In this document: one piece after another, positions 63,577 to 64,000 of the stretch | Layout: every line of letters begins with the position of its first letter | Numbering within the stretch: the stretch's first letter is position 1 | Source of the DNA: Psococerastis gibbosa | Taxonomy: Eukaryota; Arthropoda; Insecta; Psocodea; Psocidae | Direction: 5' to 3' | Assembly (NCBI GenBank): GCA_963971405.1 | Contig: OZ020485.1 | Span: 10,354,001 to 10,418,000, forward strand | DNA length: 64,000 bases | Position numbers and translations under genes: made by a program | The notes under the pieces: generated by a model | Databases searched by the model: none | What the model was told of the DNA's origin: nothing | Seen by the model: the letters and a program-made list of their open reading frames with translations, nothing else

Positions 63577-64000
63577 CGAGTTTACTCGAACATGCTTTCC
63601 AATTTACAAAGTAGTAGATAGACATGATGTGTCATTTCATTGTAAATAATCTCCCTATGGTTATATTTCGGATTACTCGGGGGGGGGGGGGGGGGTTGTC
63701 CACCTGATGCCACGGGAGGTGAGATAAATTCTAGATAGGTCAGACCGACACAATACCACACAGCAATAATGGCAGGGCACGCAATGCATTTGAGCGTGAA
63801 TTTTCTATCATTTATTCAAAAAATAATAATAATTTTTGCACAAAACCAAATATTTTTTTGGGAAAGCAACCTGTCCGGTTTCGTTACTCAATTTAACACC
63901 TAAAACATGCCTGAAGGTAGAAATCATCGATAGAAAGGTTCCGCAGAAAAAATATTTTTTAGTCATTTGTCATGAAAAATGAGTTGTTTTTATTTTTTTT
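63577..64000 (-). repeat. Rep-E copy, runs off the window end
   Basis: Starts with GAACCGGCCGAGTTTACTCG and AACATGCTTTCCAATTT (the Rep-E right end inverted), then a G-run, GGCAGGGCACGCAATGCATT, GGAAAGCAACCTGTCCGG and ACACCTAAAACATGCCTGAA. Closest to copy 2 (25323-26180). The left part of the element lies beyond 64000. Confidence 0.75.

Overview
The window looks like a repeat-dominated stretch of an arthropod nuclear genome, most likely an insect. That is inferred from the transposon families (an RNase H-bearing I/R1/LOA-group LINE, RTE-like LINEs, tRNA-derived SINEs, PIF/Harbinger-like and hAT-like MITEs) and from the AT-rich, microsatellite-rich composition. I found no host protein-coding gene I can defend and no rRNA, CRISPR array or operon structure. 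Almost every recognisable block is a transposable element or a relic of one. Family letters (SINE-A/B/C, Rep-C/D/E, LINE-F) are my own working names; copies were matched by eye.

Layout. 0-18 kb: decayed LINE pieces (RTE-like at 0.3, 1.0 and 4.0 kb; a poly(A)-tailed LINE at 5.2-5.9 kb), a tRNA-bearing repeat at 6.8 kb, hAT MITEs at 7.7 and 15.2 kb, and hairpin MITEs at 2.7, 10.4, 12.3, 16.9 and 17.1 kb. 18.3-21.6 kb: a short non-autonomous LTR retroelement with two LTRs that look identical, a tRNA-Lys-type primer-binding site and a 4-bp target duplication. 23-28.5 kb: two Rep-E copies, a SINE-C, and a diverged three-unit tandem repeat split by tRNA-derived palindromes. 29-40.5 kb: SINE and LINE fragments, a long foldback (36.1-36.7 kb), a Rep-C copy carrying a hAT insertion, and the C-terminal half of an RTE-like reverse transcriptase on the minus strand (39.4-40.5 kb).

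41.0-46.1 kb holds the best-preserved element: a 5.07-kb LINE flanked by a 13-bp target duplication, with gag-like ORF1 and a 1127-residue endonuclease/reverse transcriptase/RNase H ORF2. ORF1 runs directly into the start of the endonuclease, so the ORF1/ORF2 junction appears deleted. 47.7-52.1 kb has four hairpin MITEs, one split by a 5'-truncated LINE with a 16-bp target duplication and two nested composites. 53-64 kb has more SINE-B, Rep-C and Rep-E copies and a SINE-C.

Three relationships stand out. The SINE-C copy at 60.37-60.67 kb ends in 71 bp that match the 3' end of the 41-46 kb LINE at 69 positions, which points to a LINE/SINE partnership. One MITE sits at the exact centre of another in three separate places, so the nested pair has multiplied as a unit. 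Two Rep-C copies differ by a hAT element at one site, and the empty copy looks like an excision footprint.
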